Assembly: GCA_963695105.1 (NCBI GenBank)
Contig: CAVOGC010000001.1
Span: 1 to 64,000 of the forward strand
Length of the DNA stretch: 64,000 nt
Direction of reading: 5' to 3'
DNA from: Competibacter sp963695105
Lineage (GTDB): Bacteria; Pseudomonadota; Gammaproteobacteria; Competibacterales; Competibacteraceae
The position numbers and the translations under genes were made by a program. Under the pieces are notes generated by a model. It was not told where the DNA came from, made no database searches, and worked only from the letters and a program-made list of their open reading frames with translations. Positions within the stretch are counted from its first letter, which is position 1. The number at the start of each line of letters is the position of its first letter. Shown here in pieces: positions 17,670-26,607 of the stretch.

Positions 17670-19370
17670 ATGTATCAGTACGACCAGTACGACCAGACGC
17701 TTGTGGACGAGCGGGTCGCCCAGTACCGGGGCCAAGTCCAGCGCTATCTGGCCGGCGAACTGAGCGACGACGAGTTTCGGCCGCTGCGGCTGATGAACGG
17801 CCTCTACCTCCAGCGCCACGCGCCGATGCTGCGGGTCGCCATTCCCTACGGCCTGCTCTCTTCCGATCAGTTGCGGGTATTGGCCCATATCGCCCGCCGC
17901 TACGACAAGGGCTTCGGCCATTTCACCACCCGCCAGAACATCCAATACAACTGGCCCAAACTGGAAGAAACCCCGGATATCCTCGCCGAACTGGCCAAGG
18001 CGCAGATGCACGCCATCCAGACCAGCGGCAACTGCATCCGCAACGTCACCGCCGACCATCTGGCCGGGGTCGCCCCGGATGAAATCGAGGACCCGCGCAT
18101 TTACTGCGAAATCATCCGCCAGTGGTCCACCTTCCACCCGGAATTCTCCTACCTGCCGCGCAAGTTCAAGATCGCCGTCACCGGCGCCCGCCACGACCGC
18201 GCCGCCGCCCAGGTCCACGACATCGGCCTGAACCTGGCGCGCGACGAGCGCGGCGTGATCGGTTTCCGGGTGCTGGTCGGCGGCGGGCTGGGTCGCACCC
18301 CGATGATCGGCCACGTCATCCGCGAGTTCCTGCCCCAGCGCGATCTGCTGTCCTACCTGGAGGCGATCCTGCGGGTCTACAACCAGCACGGCCGGCGCGA
18401 CAATATCTATAAGGCCCGGATCAAGATCCTGGTCAAGGCGCTGGGGCCGGCGGCGTTCCGCCAGCAGGTCGAGGCCGAATGGGAACAGATCAGGGATTCC
18501 GGCCTGGTGCTGGACCCGGCCGAGGTCGAGCGGGTGCGCCGCTTTTTCGCGCCGCCGCCCTACGAGGCGGAGGCCGCCCATGATCCCAGCTTCGAGCAGT
18601 GGCTGAAGGCCGACCCGGCTTTCGCCACCTGGGTGCGCCACAACGTCGCCGAGCACCAGGTGGCCGGTTATCGCAACGTATTCGTGGCCCTGAAGGAACC
18701 GGGCGCGCCGCCGGGCGACATCGACGCCGATCAGATGGAAGCGGTGGCCGATCTCGCCGACCGCCACAGCTTCGGCCAGGTCCGCGCCACCCACCACCAG
18801 AACCTGTTGCTGGCCGACGTGCGTCAGGCCGACCTCTACCCGCTGTGGCATGCGCTCAAGGCGCAAAAGCTGGCCGCGCCGGTGATCGGCACCCTGGCCG
18901 ACATGATCTGCTGCCCCGGTCTGGACTATTGCAGCCTGGCCAACGCCAGTTCGATCGCCATCGCCCAGCAGATCAACGAGAAATTCGACCGGCTCGACTA
19001 TCTCTACGATTTGGGCGAGATCCGCCTCAACATGTCCGGCTGCATGAACGCCTGCGGCCATCATCACGTCGGCCACATCGGCATTCTCGGCGTCGATAAG
19101 AAAGGCGAGGAGTGGTACCAGATTTCCCTGGGCGGCTCCTCGGAAAACGACGCCGCGCTCGGTGACATCCTCGGTCCGTCCGTGCCCAAGACCGAAGTCG
19201 CCAATACCCTGGAGCGTATTTTGCGGGTCTATGTGGAGCAGCGCGCGGAGGGCGAGCGCTTCCTCGACACCGTCCGGCGGATCGGGCTGGAGCCGTTTCG
19301 GGTCCGGGCCTACGCGCCGGGCAGCAAAGAGGCCAAACAGGAGGAAAAGCGTTATGCGGTCGGTTATTAA
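17670..19370 (+). CDS. cysI: Sulfite/nitrite reductase hemoprotein (siroheme and 4Fe-4S)
   Basis: A 566-residue reductase with the two ferredoxin-like half domains and siroheme/4Fe-4S repeats of the CysI/NirA superfamily. The cluster ligands are visible: Cys415 and Cys421 in CCPGLDYCSLAN, and Cys458 and Cys462 in SGCMNACGHHHVGHIG. FTTRQNIQYNW near residue 90 belongs to the substrate side. It overlaps a DUF934 gene by 17 bases, the usual partner of this reductase type in sulfate assimilation, so reduction of sulfite to sulfide is the likely reaction. Assimilatory nitrite reduction is the alternative. Confidence 0.85.
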   Translation: MYQYDQYDQTLVDERVAQYRGQVQRYLAGELSDDEFRPLRLMNGLYLQRHAPMLRVAIPYGLLSSDQLRVLAHIARRYDKGFGHFTTRQNIQYNWPKLEETPDILAELAKAQMHAIQTSGNCIRNVTADHLAGVAPDEIEDPRIYCEIIRQWSTFHPEFSYLPRKFKIAVTGARHDRAAAQVHDIGLNLARDERGVIGFRVLVGGGLGRTPMIGHVIREFLPQRDLLSYLEAILRVYNQHGRRDNIYKARIKILVKALGPAAFRQQVEAEWEQIRDSGLVLDPAEVERVRRFFAPPPYEAEAAHDPSFEQWLKADPAFATWVRHNVAEHQVAGYRNVFVALKEPGAPPGDIDADQMEAVADLADRHSFGQVRATHHQNLLLADVRQADLYPLWHALKAQKLAAPVIGTLADMICCPGLDYCSLANASSIAIAQQINEKFDRLDYLYDLGEIRLNMSGCMNACGHHHVGHIGILGVDKKGEEWYQISLGGSSENDAALGDILGPSVPKTEVANTLERILRVYVEQRAEGERFLDTVRRIGLEPFRVRAYAPGSKEAKQEEKRYAVGY

Positions 19371-19839
19371 AAACCGCCAGATCGTCGAGGACCGCTGGCA
19401 AGCGGTTGGCGACGAAGACGATCTGGCGGCTGGGCCGGTGATCGTGTCGCTGGCCCGCTGGCGGCGGGAGCGGGCCGAGTTGCTGGCGCGGGGCGGCCCG
19501 CTGGGGGTACGCCTGCCGAATACCGCCGATCTAACCGACCTCGTCGCCGATCTGCCGTTGCTGGAGGTGGTGGCGCTGGAGTTTCCCAAGTTCAGCGACG
19601 GTCGCGCCTATTCGCAGGCCCGGCTGTTGCGGGAGCGTCACGGCTATCGCGGCGAAATCCGGGCGGTGGGCGACGTGCTGCGCGATCAGTTGTTTTTCAT
19701 GGCCCGCTGCGGCTTCGACGCCTTCGAACCGCGGGCCGACCGCGGCCTGGAGGATGCGCTGGCGGCGTTCGGCGAGTTCAGCGCCAGCTATCAGCCGGCC
19801 GCCGACCAGCCGCTACCCCTGTACCGGCGCGGGCGCTGA
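19354..19839 (+). CDS. DUF934 family protein, partner of the sulfite reductase
   Basis: A 161-residue DUF934 protein. Characteristic stretches are LPNTADLTDLVADLPLLEVV, ALEFPKFSDGRAYSQARLLR and GDVLRDQLFFMARCGFDAF. The ATG at 19354 lies inside the end of the reductase gene, so the two are translationally coupled. DUF934 genes are found almost always next to cysI- or cysH-type genes, which points to an accessory role in assimilatory sulfate reduction, but no activity is established. Confidence 0.85.
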   Translation: MRSVIKNRQIVEDRWQAVGDEDDLAAGPVIVSLARWRRERAELLARGGPLGVRLPNTADLTDLVADLPLLEVVALEFPKFSDGRAYSQARLLRERHGYRGEIRAVGDVLRDQLFFMARCGFDAFEPRADRGLEDALAAFGEFSASYQPAADQPLPLYRRGR

Positions 19840-19854
19840 GCGAAACCGCCCCCG

Positions 19855-19903
19855 CCCCTCACCCCCAACTTCTCTCTGTGGGAGAGGGGTTGGGGGTGAG
19901 GGG
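19855..19903. repeat. Long imperfect palindrome between convergent genes
   Basis: A 15-bp perfect stem (CCCCTCACCCCCAAC with its complement) encloses a smaller TCTCT/GGAGA pairing. It fills the 70 bases between the DUF934 stop and the pppA stop. This C/A-rich versus G/T-rich form is the look of a widespread REP-like palindrome, and it could terminate transcription from both sides. Confidence 0.7.
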
Positions 19904-19909
19904 CCTGCC

Positions 19910-20725
19910 TCAATCCAGATACCAGTCCGGCGGAATCGGATTGTCGGCCGTTGCCGAGCCCGGTTCCTCGGCGGCTTCCAGGGGATCGGCATCGATGTTG
20001 ACCACCACGGTGGTCACATTGTCGCTGGCGTCCCGCATCAGCGCCAGGTGGATGAACGCCTTGACCGCCTCATGACAGTCGTGGTCGCTGTGGAGCAGCA
20101 GGCGACTGATCTCCTCGTCGCTCACGGTCTTGTTGAGGCCGTCGCTGCACAGCAGGAACATGTCGCCGGGACACAGTGGATGGATCGCTTCGTCGATGAG
20201 CATTTCCTCGGCCGACCCGACCGCCCGGGTGATCACGTTGGCCAGCGGATGGTGGTGAGCGTCCTCGGGAGCGATCAGCCCCTGATCCACCAGTTCCTGC
20301 ACATGGCTGTGATCGCGGGTGAGTTGTTGGAGCTGATCGTCCCGTAGCCGGTAGATGCGGCTGTCCCCCACCCACAGGCAGGCGCACTGCGTCTCGTAGG
20401 CCAGCAGCACCACCACCGTGCTGCCGATGGTGCGGTTCTGGTAACGCTGGGCCGACTCCAGCCGCAAGTGCTGGTTCACCTCTTGCAACCGCTGCCTCAC
20501 CGCGTCCAGAAACTCCTGCCAGTCGAGCGGCGGCGGGATCTGCCGCAGGCTCTCGATCAGCATTTGGCTGGCGATGTCGCCGGCTTCGTGCCCGCCCATG
20601 CCGTCGGCGACCACCCAGAGGCCCATTTCGGGCATCACCAGGCAGGCGTCCTCGTTGATCGCCCGCACCATGCCGACATGGCTGCGGCCGGCGGACGACC
20701 ATTTAAAAGCGTGTTTCTGGTTCAT
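19910..20725 (-). CDS. pppA: PP2C-type serine/threonine phosphatase of the T6SS (PppA)
   Basis: A 271-residue PP2C phosphatase. The metal-binding residues are in VRAINEDACLV, VVADGMGGHEAGD, LLCSDGLNKTV and MRDASDNVTTVVV. It starts at 20725 with ATGA overlapping the tagF stop, so it is the last gene of the minus-strand T6SS unit. In the Pseudomonas H1 system PppA dephosphorylates the FHA protein and dampens firing. The matching kinase PpkA is not in this window. The tail is acidic and probably disordered. Confidence 0.85.
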   Translation of the reverse strand: MNQKHAFKWSSAGRSHVGMVRAINEDACLVMPEMGLWVVADGMGGHEAGDIASQMLIESLRQIPPPLDWQEFLDAVRQRLQEVNQHLRLESAQRYQNRTIGSTVVVLLAYETQCACLWVGDSRIYRLRDDQLQQLTRDHSHVQELVDQGLIAPEDAHHHPLANVITRAVGSAEEMLIDEAIHPLCPGDMFLLCSDGLNKTVSDEEISRLLLHSDHDCHEAVKAFIHLALMRDASDNVTTVVVNIDADPLEAAEEPGSATADNPIPPDWYLD

Positions 20726-21495
20726 GGTTTTTCCTCTTCGGCGGCGGGCGGCTCGCCCGGGCGGGGGGCGATACCGGCGAGCGCTTTTTCGTTCCAACCC
20801 CATTGTTGCCAGTTTCCGGCCAGCAGCGCCGCAAAACCGTCGGCCGGCGGCAGGTCCTTACAGACCAGCATGCAGCGGGCGATCCAGTCGGAACCGTCGG
20901 TCCACCACAGGCTGTGCAAGGGAAAACCCCGCCGCAGCAAATCGCTGGCCAGGAACGGCGAGATCCCGGCCGGTTCCAGCGCTTGCGGCAGGGGGCAGTA
21001 CCAGGCGTCGCCGTTCGCCGGACTCGTCGTCGGAAAGTCGGTCGCGAGCGGTGCGCCCAGTGCCGCCACCTGCTGGTTGAAGTGGTCCAAATCCAGTTCG
21101 TCGCGTTCGAGCGCCACCAGCGCCAGCCGTTCGGCTTGGCGAAACCAGGCCTCGCCGCCGGTCGGCAGCGCGAACAGCGGCCAATTCGGCGCCAGCCCCG
21201 CGGCGATTGTCAGCGGGTAGTAGCGTCCCACCCGGTCCATGCTGGGCATCATGATACCGGCGTAGGCGGCGGACCCGCATAGACCGGGGCCGAGCGCGAA
21301 GCGCCAGACCGGGCTGGTGCAATAATACTCCTGCCAGTCTTCGCCCAACTGGTCGCGGCTGTGGGCGATGGCGGTCTGCAGCCAATTATCCCAGGGGCCG
21401 ACGAAGCTTTTGGGCAGATGGCGGCCGATGAAATCGCCCCGGCTGGGCAGCTTGCCGAAGAAGCCCGCCGCCGGACGCTCCAGAGTGGGGGTCAC
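20722..21495 (-). CDS. tagF: T6SS-associated protein TagF
   Basis: A 257-residue protein of the TagF/DUF2094 family. The N-terminus GFFGKLPSRGDFIGRHLP is diagnostic, followed by WRFALGPGLCG and MMPSMDRVGRYYPLTI. It starts at GTG 21495, overlapping the tssM stop (GTGA). A longer open frame upstream runs only through tssM in another frame. TagF is a post-translational repressor of T6SS assembly in Pseudomonas and Serratia. Its place between tssM and pppA groups the brakes at the end of the unit. Confidence 0.85.
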   Translation of the reverse strand: MTPTLERPAAGFFGKLPSRGDFIGRHLPKSFVGPWDNWLQTAIAHSRDQLGEDWQEYYCTSPVWRFALGPGLCGSAAYAGIMMPSMDRVGRYYPLTIAAGLAPNWPLFALPTGGEAWFRQAERLALVALERDELDLDHFNQQVAALGAPLATDFPTTSPANGDAWYCPLPQALEPAGISPFLASDLLRRGFPLHSLWWTDGSDWIARCMLVCKDLPPADGFAALLAGNWQQWGWNEKALAGIAPRPGEPPAAEEEKP

Positions 21496-24400
21496 AGTTG
21501 TTCCGGGCACTGGAAGCCCACCATCTCTTGCAGGCTGAAGGGATTGGAGGCGCTGCCGGGGGTCCGCATCTGGTAGATGGCCTGAAGGCCGCCCAACTGA
21601 AACGTGACCTGGAACTGGCCGGCGCCCAGCGGCCGGATCTGGGCCTGGTCGAGCAGCTTGAACCAGGCCCAGGGACCGGTTTCGCTCAATTGCGCCGGGC
21701 CGCCGCCGAGCTGCGACAATTCGACGCGCGCTTGCCCGGCGGTCCCGGCCCATTGCAGTTCGGCGACCCGCCCGGCCTGGCCGGCGCCGTAGCTGAAGGT
21801 TTGGCCGTCCAGACTGATCGCGGCCTGGCTCACGCCGGGGCCGAGCTGAAGGGGGATCATCTGAAAGCGGACCAGGGGATTCTGGCCACCGCCGAACAGA
21901 GCGTCGCGCACCGCGGCGGCGCGCTGGAAGGCTTGCAGCGCTTCCGGGGCGATGCTCTGCTCCGGTCCGGTGGGGCCGCGCCAGCGCCAGCCGCCCTGCG
22001 AGGTATCGACATGCGGTTGCAGGTACTGCTTGAAGAAGCGGTCCATGAGGCCGTTTGGGCCAAAGAAGCGGCCGAAGGCGGCCAGGGCGGCATCGGGCGG
22101 TCCCGCCAGCGAGCGGCTCGAACCGGTTCCGGGACCCTGATCGACCCATTGAATCGAATTAAGCGGGGTGGCGGAACCTTGCGCGCCACCCGGCCCGGCG
22201 CCGCTCCACTGAATCGAACTGCGGACCAGGGGATAGCGGCCGCGCAGGTTGTCCTGAAAAAAAGGGGCGACTTGCGCCGCCTTCCATTGAGCATTCAAGC
22301 GGTCGCGCAGGCTGCGCACAATATCGGCGCTGTCCCGGGCCAGCTTATCCAGCAGCACATTGAAGGGCGGCGGCTTGCGGGCGGCGTCCACCTGCAACTG
22401 ATTGACCACGACGCCGAACTGGTCCTTGAGGTTTTGCGACACGGCGCCGTCCGGGCTGGACTCCCGGGCGCGGGCGATGGCGTTCATGTGGCCGTACAGA
22501 TCGTTGAGCGCGGCCAGGGTTTTGTCGAAGGGTGGGATGGCGCCGCCGACGCCATCGATTTCCCGGCGGTACTGGGCATCGAAGCCGGTCAGCCGGGGGT
22601 CGAGGCCGCAAGGTTGCAATAGCGGATCGGCGGCGGCGTCGCTCTTGCCCAGGATGCCGGCGATCTTGTCGGTCAGCGACCGGTCGGCGGCGGGCTTGCC
22701 GGCCTCCGGCGGCGCGGGCGGCTGGTCCAGCGCGGCTTCGCGAGCCACGGTTTCGATCAGGGTCCGCAGCGGCGAGGCCGGCCCCGACAGCACTTGCAGG
22801 ATGTCGAGCGCCTCCTGCGGGTTGTTGAATTCCTTGATCTTCACGTCGCCGAGCAGATCCTGCCACTGCTTCAGATAATCGCCGAGATACAGGCGGCAGA
22901 CGCCTTCGGCGATGCGCTGGCGGTCGGCCGGGTCGCTGGAAATTTGCAGGGTTTGGCCCAGAATCCAGCTCTCGTCGGCCAGGTGGGCCACCAGCTTGGG
23001 GTTCTCGTCCAGAAAAAACTGGTAGTAACCCTTGTAGGTATATAAACCGGGAACCCCGCTGTTCAGCGCCTGGCCGCTCCCGCGCTCGAATACCCGGGGT
23101 GTGTCGGGGCCGGCGGCGAGGGTCAGGCCGATGTCCGGCGGTGTGCCGGCGCTGCGCTGGCGCTGTTTGAGCCGCTCGTAGATGCGCTGGGACAGAGGCA
23201 CCTGGTTCAGCAGGTTCCGGCTGCTCTGGATCAGCGCATTATCCAGCGCGATGGGCGATTGCAGCGGCGCCAGTTCCAGCAGGGCGTCCAAATGGCCCGA
23301 CAGTTGTTCGCGCTGCTCGCGGGTGAAGCCGCGCGGCGGATGGGCCTGCCACTCCTGCTCCATCCAGTCCTTGACGATCTTGGGGTCGAAGCGCTCGGCG
23401 TCGTCCAGCATCAGGTACGCCTTGAGCGTGTCGTACAGCGCGCCGGTGTTGTCGGTGTTCTGGCGCAGCCGCTCCTCCATGCGCAGCACGATGCGGGGCA
23501 GAAAAGCGCGCTCCAGCAGCCGCTGGTAGATCGCCAGTGCTTCGCCGCCGAGCTTGTCGCCCTGATAAAGGCCGAAGCCCATCAACCAGGGTGCGCCGGC
23601 ATTGCGGTCGTCGTAGCCGCCGGGAATGGTGCGGGCGGCGGTCAGCAGGGGCAGGGCGGCGGCGGGATCGGTCTGATCGGGCGAGAGCGCCTGAATTTGC
23701 TGCTCTACTTCCAGTCGCTGCTTTTCCACCGCCCGCACGTAGATTTCATTGCGGGCGTAGCTGGTCAGCCACAACAGGGCGGCGGTCACGGTGATCAGCA
23801 GGGCGGCGGCGTAGGCGCCGCGCTGGATCCAGGCACGCCAGCGTTCGATCTTCAGATTGGCGCCGGCGATCTCCGCTTCCGGGAAGATGACCTCGCGCAG
23901 CAGCCGGGTGATGAAGTAGCTGCGACCCTTGCCGGAGAAGGTGCTCAAGGTCTGGCGGTGCAGGCCGAAAGTGGTGGCCAGCGAACTCATCAGCCGATCG
24001 ATCGGCGTGCCTTCCTGGGTGCCGCTGGTGAAATACACCCCGCGCAGCAGCACGCGCTCCTCGTAGCGGTTGGGTCGGAACGCTTCCTTGAGGAAGCGGT
24101 CGGCGACCTGCTTCAGGGACGCGAACTGCTGGGGCAGGGTGTAGATCAGGTCGCGCCGCTGAGGATCGCGCTCTTCCTGCAAGCGCTGCACCAGCCGGTC
24201 GTTCAGGCGCTGCTCCAGCAGTTCGAACTCGGCGGTGAACTTTTCAACCACGCCTTCCGGGTTACCGGGGTCGTCCAGCGGGAAGGTCATGCCCCAGGCC
24301 TGAGCCCGCTCTTCCAGACCCAGATCGCCGAAGAATTCGATGAAACCGGCGATCAGATCGGCCTTGGTGAACTGGACGTAGATGGGGAAGCGGATGCCGA

Positions 24401-25250
24401 AATGCTCGTGCAGCTCCTGCACCCGCTGCTTGATGGCCAGCGCCTGGGCGGAGCGTTCTTCCTCGCTCTGCTGCATCAGGTCGGCCAGGCTGATGGCGAT
24501 GAAGGCGCCGTTGATGGGTCGGCGGCGGCGATGCTTTTTCAGCAGATCCAGAAAGCCGCGCCAGGCGGCCCGGTCCACTTCCTCGTGGCTGTCCTGAGTG
24601 GTATAGCGGCCGGCGGTGTCCAGCAGCACCGCTTCGTCGGTAAACCACCAGTCGCAGTTGCGGGTGCCGCCCACCCCGCGCACCTTGCCGGCGCCCAGCG
24701 GGAAACGCAGGCCGGAGTTGATCAGCGCCGTGGTTTTACCGGAACCGGGTGGACCGATGATGATGTACCAGGGCAACTGGTAGAGGTATTGGGTGCGGCC
24801 GGTCTTGCCGCCCAGCCTGGCTCGCTTGAGGACCGATAGCGCCTCGTCCAGGCCCTGCTTGAGCGTGGAGATTTCCTCGGCCGAGGCGGCTTCCTCCTCC
24901 TTTTTCCGCTGACGCTCGCGGGCGGCCTGCTCGCTGTCGCTGGCCGCGCCCTGATCGGCCGCTCCACTCGTTCCGCCCGTTCCGCCCGTTCCGATCCCGG
25001 CTTGACCGGCCAGATCGGCCAGCATGTTGCGGTTCCGCTTCAGGGTGTCGATGTAGTACAAAAGCTGGTACAGGCCATACATGCCGCCGACGGTCATGAT
25101 GGAGCCGACGCGACCCAGGCCCGAGGCCAGCGGCGTCTGGCCAGCGACGGCGATCAGGGGGCCCAGATACCAGATCAGGCTGGCGACGGCCAGGAAGCCG
25201 GTGATGCCGATGAACCAGCGGCTTTTGAGGACATTCAGGATCTTGTTCAT
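21492..25250 (-). CDS. tssM: T6SS inner-membrane protein TssM (IcmF)
   Basis: A 1252-residue IcmF-type subunit of the T6SS trans-envelope complex. Two N-terminal membrane helices (residues 12-65) are followed by a Gly/Thr/Ser linker and a cytoplasmic NTPase domain with Walker A GPPGSGKTTALINSG near residue 165. A third helix (AAALLITVTAALLWL) lies near residue 480, and a large periplasmic part ends with the beta-rich TssJ-binding-type C-terminal domain. Length is normal. tssL precedes it by 10 bases and tagF overlaps its stop. No gene for TssJ, the lipoprotein that should bind its C-terminus, is present in the window. Confidence 0.95.
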   Translation of the reverse strand: MNKILNVLKSRWFIGITGFLAVASLIWYLGPLIAVAGQTPLASGLGRVGSIMTVGGMYGLYQLLYYIDTLKRNRNMLADLAGQAGIGTGGTGGTSGAADQGAASDSEQAARERQRKKEEEAASAEEISTLKQGLDEALSVLKRARLGGKTGRTQYLYQLPWYIIIGPPGSGKTTALINSGLRFPLGAGKVRGVGGTRNCDWWFTDEAVLLDTAGRYTTQDSHEEVDRAAWRGFLDLLKKHRRRRPINGAFIAISLADLMQQSEEERSAQALAIKQRVQELHEHFGIRFPIYVQFTKADLIAGFIEFFGDLGLEERAQAWGMTFPLDDPGNPEGVVEKFTAEFELLEQRLNDRLVQRLQEERDPQRRDLIYTLPQQFASLKQVADRFLKEAFRPNRYEERVLLRGVYFTSGTQEGTPIDRLMSSLATTFGLHRQTLSTFSGKGRSYFITRLLREVIFPEAEIAGANLKIERWRAWIQRGAYAAALLITVTAALLWLTSYARNEIYVRAVEKQRLEVEQQIQALSPDQTDPAAALPLLTAARTIPGGYDDRNAGAPWLMGFGLYQGDKLGGEALAIYQRLLERAFLPRIVLRMEERLRQNTDNTGALYDTLKAYLMLDDAERFDPKIVKDWMEQEWQAHPPRGFTREQREQLSGHLDALLELAPLQSPIALDNALIQSSRNLLNQVPLSQRIYERLKQRQRSAGTPPDIGLTLAAGPDTPRVFERGSGQALNSGVPGLYTYKGYYQFFLDENPKLVAHLADESWILGQTLQISSDPADRQRIAEGVCRLYLGDYLKQWQDLLGDVKIKEFNNPQEALDILQVLSGPASPLRTLIETVAREAALDQPPAPPEAGKPAADRSLTDKIAGILGKSDAAADPLLQPCGLDPRLTGFDAQYRREIDGVGGAIPPFDKTLAALNDLYGHMNAIARARESSPDGAVSQNLKDQFGVVVNQLQVDAARKPPPFNVLLDKLARDSADIVRSLRDRLNAQWKAAQVAPFFQDNLRGRYPLVRSSIQWSGAGPGGAQGSATPLNSIQWVDQGPGTGSSRSLAGPPDAALAAFGRFFGPNGLMDRFFKQYLQPHVDTSQGGWRWRGPTGPEQSIAPEALQAFQRAAAVRDALFGGGQNPLVRFQMIPLQLGPGVSQAAISLDGQTFSYGAGQAGRVAELQWAGTAGQARVELSQLGGGPAQLSETGPWAWFKLLDQAQIRPLGAGQFQVTFQLGGLQAIYQMRTPGSASNPFSLQEMVGFQCPEQL

Positions 25251-25260
25251 GGTCCCCGGC

Positions 25261-26607
25261 CTAATTGACCCGCGCCAGCAGGATGATATCGACGCGCCGG
25301 TTCAGCGCGCGGTTCTGCGGGGTGTTGTTGGGAGCCACCGGCTCGGTGTCGGCGCGGCCCTCGCTGATGAAGCGGCCGGGCTTGTTGCTGACGGCGGCCA
25401 GCAGTTGGACTACGCTGTCGGCGCGGGCTTTGGAAAGATGCCAGTTGGAGGGGAATTGCAGGGTATGGATCGGAACGCTGTCCGAATGGCCGGTGACCAG
25501 CACCCGGCCCTGGACGGTGTTGAGTTCCTTGCCGATCTGCGCCAGCAGCGGCAGAAAAGCCGGCTTGACGTTGGCGCTGCCCGAGGCGAACAGGCCGTCG
25601 CCGCGGATGCGGACCGTGGTCTTGTCGGCGTCCTCGATGACATCGACCAGACCCTGTCGGATTTGGGGATCGAGAAAGCTGCGCAGATCCCGCGATACCC
25701 GGTTGAGATCGTTGAGGACCTGCGGTTTGGGCGTTGCGGGCGCCGCCACCGCGCCGCCGCGGCGGACCATGGCCACGGTGTCGCCGCGGATGCCGCCGAG
25801 CGCGGTCAGCACCGGATCGGAGGCGCTGTTCAGCAGCCAGTTGAACAGCGCGTAGGCGATCAGCAGCAGGGCGGCCGCGACCGCCGCCACCACCCATAGC
25901 GGCACGTAGCGGATCAGCGGGTTGCGCTGATTGACGACGCCGCGCCAGTGTGGGGACAGTTCCCGCTCGAACTCGCCGCGGGCGGTGCGGATGGCGTTGT
26001 AAGTGCGCTCCCGTTGTTCTTCCAGCCGGCTGCGGCCGTTATCCAGCAGCCGGTAGCGACCCTGAAAACCGAAGGCCAGGCACAGGTACATCAGCTCCAG
26101 CAGGTGGAGATGCTTGCGCGGGTCGGGAAGAATGGCGTCCAGCAGCTCGAAGAATTTTTCGCCGCCCCAGGTTTCGTTGTGAAACGTGATCAGCAGGCTG
26201 CTCTCGCTCCATTCGCTGGCCCGGCCCCAGGGCGTGTTCAGCACCACCTCGTCCAGCGTGGTGCACAGCACATAGCGGGCCCGGAACACGGTTTTTTCGT
26301 GGACGCCGGCGTTGCGGGCGTTGGTGGTAAACGCTTTCATCTCCTCGATCATGCGCGTGCGCAAGCGCTCGGGATCGGGATGCGAATGGGTGTTCTTCAG
26401 GCGCATGATCAGGCTGAGCAGCGGCGCGGCGGCCGCTTCCAGCGGGTTCAGACCGACTCCGGCCGACACCGGGGCGGATTCGGCCGGCGCCGGGCGGGGC
26501 GGCGGGGGCGGCGCGGACGGGCCAGCACGCCGCCCGCCCGGCGCCGGCCGGATGATGGTGCGGTCGCCTTCGTCCCCGTCGGCGGCAAACGGATCGTCGA
26601 TGGTCAA
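25261..26607 (-). CDS. tssL: T6SS protein TssL (DotU) with fused OmpA-like domain
   Basis: A 448-residue protein. A disordered Pro/Arg-rich N-terminus (about 60 residues) precedes the DotU helical domain (LKNTHSHPDPERLRTRMIEE and CTTLDEVVLNTPWG), then one membrane helix (LWVVAAVAAALLLIAYALF, about residue 215). An OmpA/MotB-type peptidoglycan-binding domain follows with VLVTGHSDSVPIHT, LSKARADSVVQLL and NRALNRRVDIILL. This is the evolved TssL form that anchors the membrane complex to the cell wall by itself. Start overlaps the tssK stop (ATGA). Confidence 0.93.
   Translation of the reverse strand: MTIDDPFAADGDEGDRTIIRPAPGGRRAGPSAPPPPPRPAPAESAPVSAGVGLNPLEAAAAPLLSLIMRLKNTHSHPDPERLRTRMIEEMKAFTTNARNAGVHEKTVFRARYVLCTTLDEVVLNTPWGRASEWSESSLLITFHNETWGGEKFFELLDAILPDPRKHLHLLELMYLCLAFGFQGRYRLLDNGRSRLEEQRERTYNAIRTARGEFERELSPHWRGVVNQRNPLIRYVPLWVVAAVAAALLLIAYALFNWLLNSASDPVLTALGGIRGDTVAMVRRGGAVAAPATPKPQVLNDLNRVSRDLRSFLDPQIRQGLVDVIEDADKTTVRIRGDGLFASGSANVKPAFLPLLAQIGKELNTVQGRVLVTGHSDSVPIHTLQFPSNWHLSKARADSVVQLLAAVSNKPGRFISEGRADTEPVAPNNTPQNRALNRRVDIILLARVN

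Noticed and set aside
17640..19589. A 649-codon open frame antisense to the sulfite reductase
   Set aside because: Same situation: the plus strand has the cluster Cys motifs and family blocks, and the antisense product shows no domain.
23259..24839. A 526-codon open frame antisense to tssM
   Set aside because: It mirrors the tssM codons; the product is a Gln/Gly/Ala-rich sequence with no motif.
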